From assembly GCA_049282355.1 (NCBI GenBank), contig JBAPTW010000291.1, positions 1-6,157 of the forward strand: DNA of 6,157 nt. The letters run 5' to 3'. Below the pieces are notes generated by a model that was not told the origin of the DNA, did no database searches, and saw nothing but the letters and a program-made list of their open reading frames with translations. The first letter of the stretch is position 1. Every line of letters starts with the position of its first letter. The translations under genes were made by a program, and so were the position numbers. This document shows, piece after piece, positions 5,530 to 6,157 of the stretch. The stretch is from JAGTVB01 sp049282355. GTDB lineage: Bacteria > Pseudomonadota > Gammaproteobacteria > HK1.

Positions 5530-6157
5530 TTATGATATGGCGGCCGGCGTATGCAAACCAGGGCGCCCGGCGGATCCTGCCTCAACGATCTGGCCGAAGC
5601 TGATACCGGCATCGTTAACGGGAATTCTCATCGCCAACTTGACTGCGAAATTATGGCTCTCGAGCAGTGACACCGCCCTTTCCGTCAATACCCGGTTTTG
5701 AAAGACCCCGCCGCTGAGTCCCACGTACTGCACAGCTTGCGACTGGCGAACGCGAAGCGCCAGATCCAGGAGGGCGTGTGCCAGGCTGCGGTGAAATCCA
5801 GCGGCGCGGGTACCGACCGGTAACGCGGTATCGAGCAAAAACGGAATGAGGGGCGCCCAATCGAGCTGCCAAATCCCGTCACGACGCATCGTCAGAGGCA
5901 GCCGAACAAGGGGCGCGACATCGTCACAAGCGGCTTCTAGCCACATCGGTCCCTGGCCTTCGTAGGTGGCCCGTTGCAGCAGGCCGGTAAGCGCCGCGGC
6001 CGCGTCGAACAGTCGCCCGACGGCACTGGTGAGCGGCGCGTTGAGGCGCTGTTCCCAAGCCCTGCGCAGCATTGCAGACTGCACTGGGGCCTCACGCCAT
6101 GGCACGTCTGTTTCCCAGCAGGCCGCCATGGCGCTTCGCCACGGCTCGCGGCTCGCC
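5530..6157 (-). CDS. hypF: HypF, carbamoyltransferase for NiFe cyanide-ligand synthesis, C-terminal part
   Basis: These are the last 208 residues of a protein usually near 750 residues long; the frame runs off the right edge and ends at TAA 5532-5530. HypF uses carbamoyl phosphate and ATP to load a carbamoyl group onto HypE, where it becomes the CN ligand of the NiFe site. The visible part belongs to the Kae1/TobZ-like C-terminal domain. Counting from the first visible residue, it has TSAVGRLFDAAAALTG (43-58), YEGQGPMWLE (65-74), FHRSLAHAL (121-129), LSGGVFQNRVLTE (147-159) and IPVNDAGISFGQ (178-189). The acylphosphatase, zinc-finger and YrdC-like domains lie outside the window. An ATG at 6129 is internal, since the upstream residues EPWRSA continue the family pattern. 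It lies 118 bp before hoxF on the same strand, in line with a shared maturation and structural gene cluster. Confidence 0.93.
   Translation of the reverse strand, partial: ASREPWRSAMAACWETDVPWREAPVQSAMLRRAWEQRLNAPLTSAVGRLFDAAAALTGLLQRATYEGQGPMWLEAACDDVAPLVRLPLTMRRDGIWQLDWAPLIPFLLDTALPVGTRAAGFHRSLAHALLDLALRVRQSQAVQYVGLSGGVFQNRVLTERAVSLLESHNFAVKLAMRIPVNDAGISFGQIVEAGSAGRPGLHTPAAIS

Noticed and set aside
5426..5701. Plus-strand frame of 91 codons spanning the hypF-hoxF spacer
   Set aside because: Most of it is antisense to hypF, and the spacer part has no ribosome site or recognisable protein pattern.

Overview
The window carries one almost complete operon on the minus strand. It encodes an NAD(P)-linked bidirectional [NiFe]-hydrogenase of the HoxFUYH type (group 3d by family architecture). 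The GC-rich sequence and the gene order point to a Gram-negative bacterium, most likely a proteobacterium with hydrogen-dependent or mixed lithotrophic metabolism. The genus cannot be told from the sequence alone.

Read in the direction of transcription (from high to low coordinates), the order is: the 3' end of hypF (cyanide-ligand synthesis, 6157-5530); a 118-bp spacer with a possible promoter and short repeats; hoxF (diaphorase flavoprotein, 5411-3612); hoxU (iron-sulfur electron-transfer subunit, GTG start, 3594-2866); hoxY (small hydrogenase subunit, 2873-2334, overlapping hoxU by 8 bp); an 80-bp gap with a possible 25-codon ORF; hoxH (NiFe large subunit, 2253-769); and hoxW (large-subunit maturation protease, 749-261). 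On the plus strand at the left edge, the 3' end of a carboxymuconolactone decarboxylase/AhpD-like gene (1-235) converges on hoxW.

The genes form one pathway. HypF, with Hyp partners outside the window, makes the CN ligands of the NiFe site carried by HoxH. HoxW then removes the HoxH C-terminal peptide. HoxY passes electrons from HoxH to HoxU and on to HoxF, where FMN exchanges them with NAD(H). No hoxE lies next to hoxF; its role is partly taken by the NuoE-like N-terminus of HoxF. No hoxI follows hoxW.

All metal-binding motifs of the NiFe site, the proximal cluster, HoxU and the NuoF-like half of HoxF are intact, so the enzyme looks functional. The main oddities are an incomplete NuoE-like [2Fe-2S] motif and a divergent glycine-rich flavin loop in HoxF, the small ORF in the hoxY-hoxH gap, and the repeats in front of hoxF. 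I saw no mobile element, RNA gene or CRISPR array, and no convincing evidence of an undescribed system.
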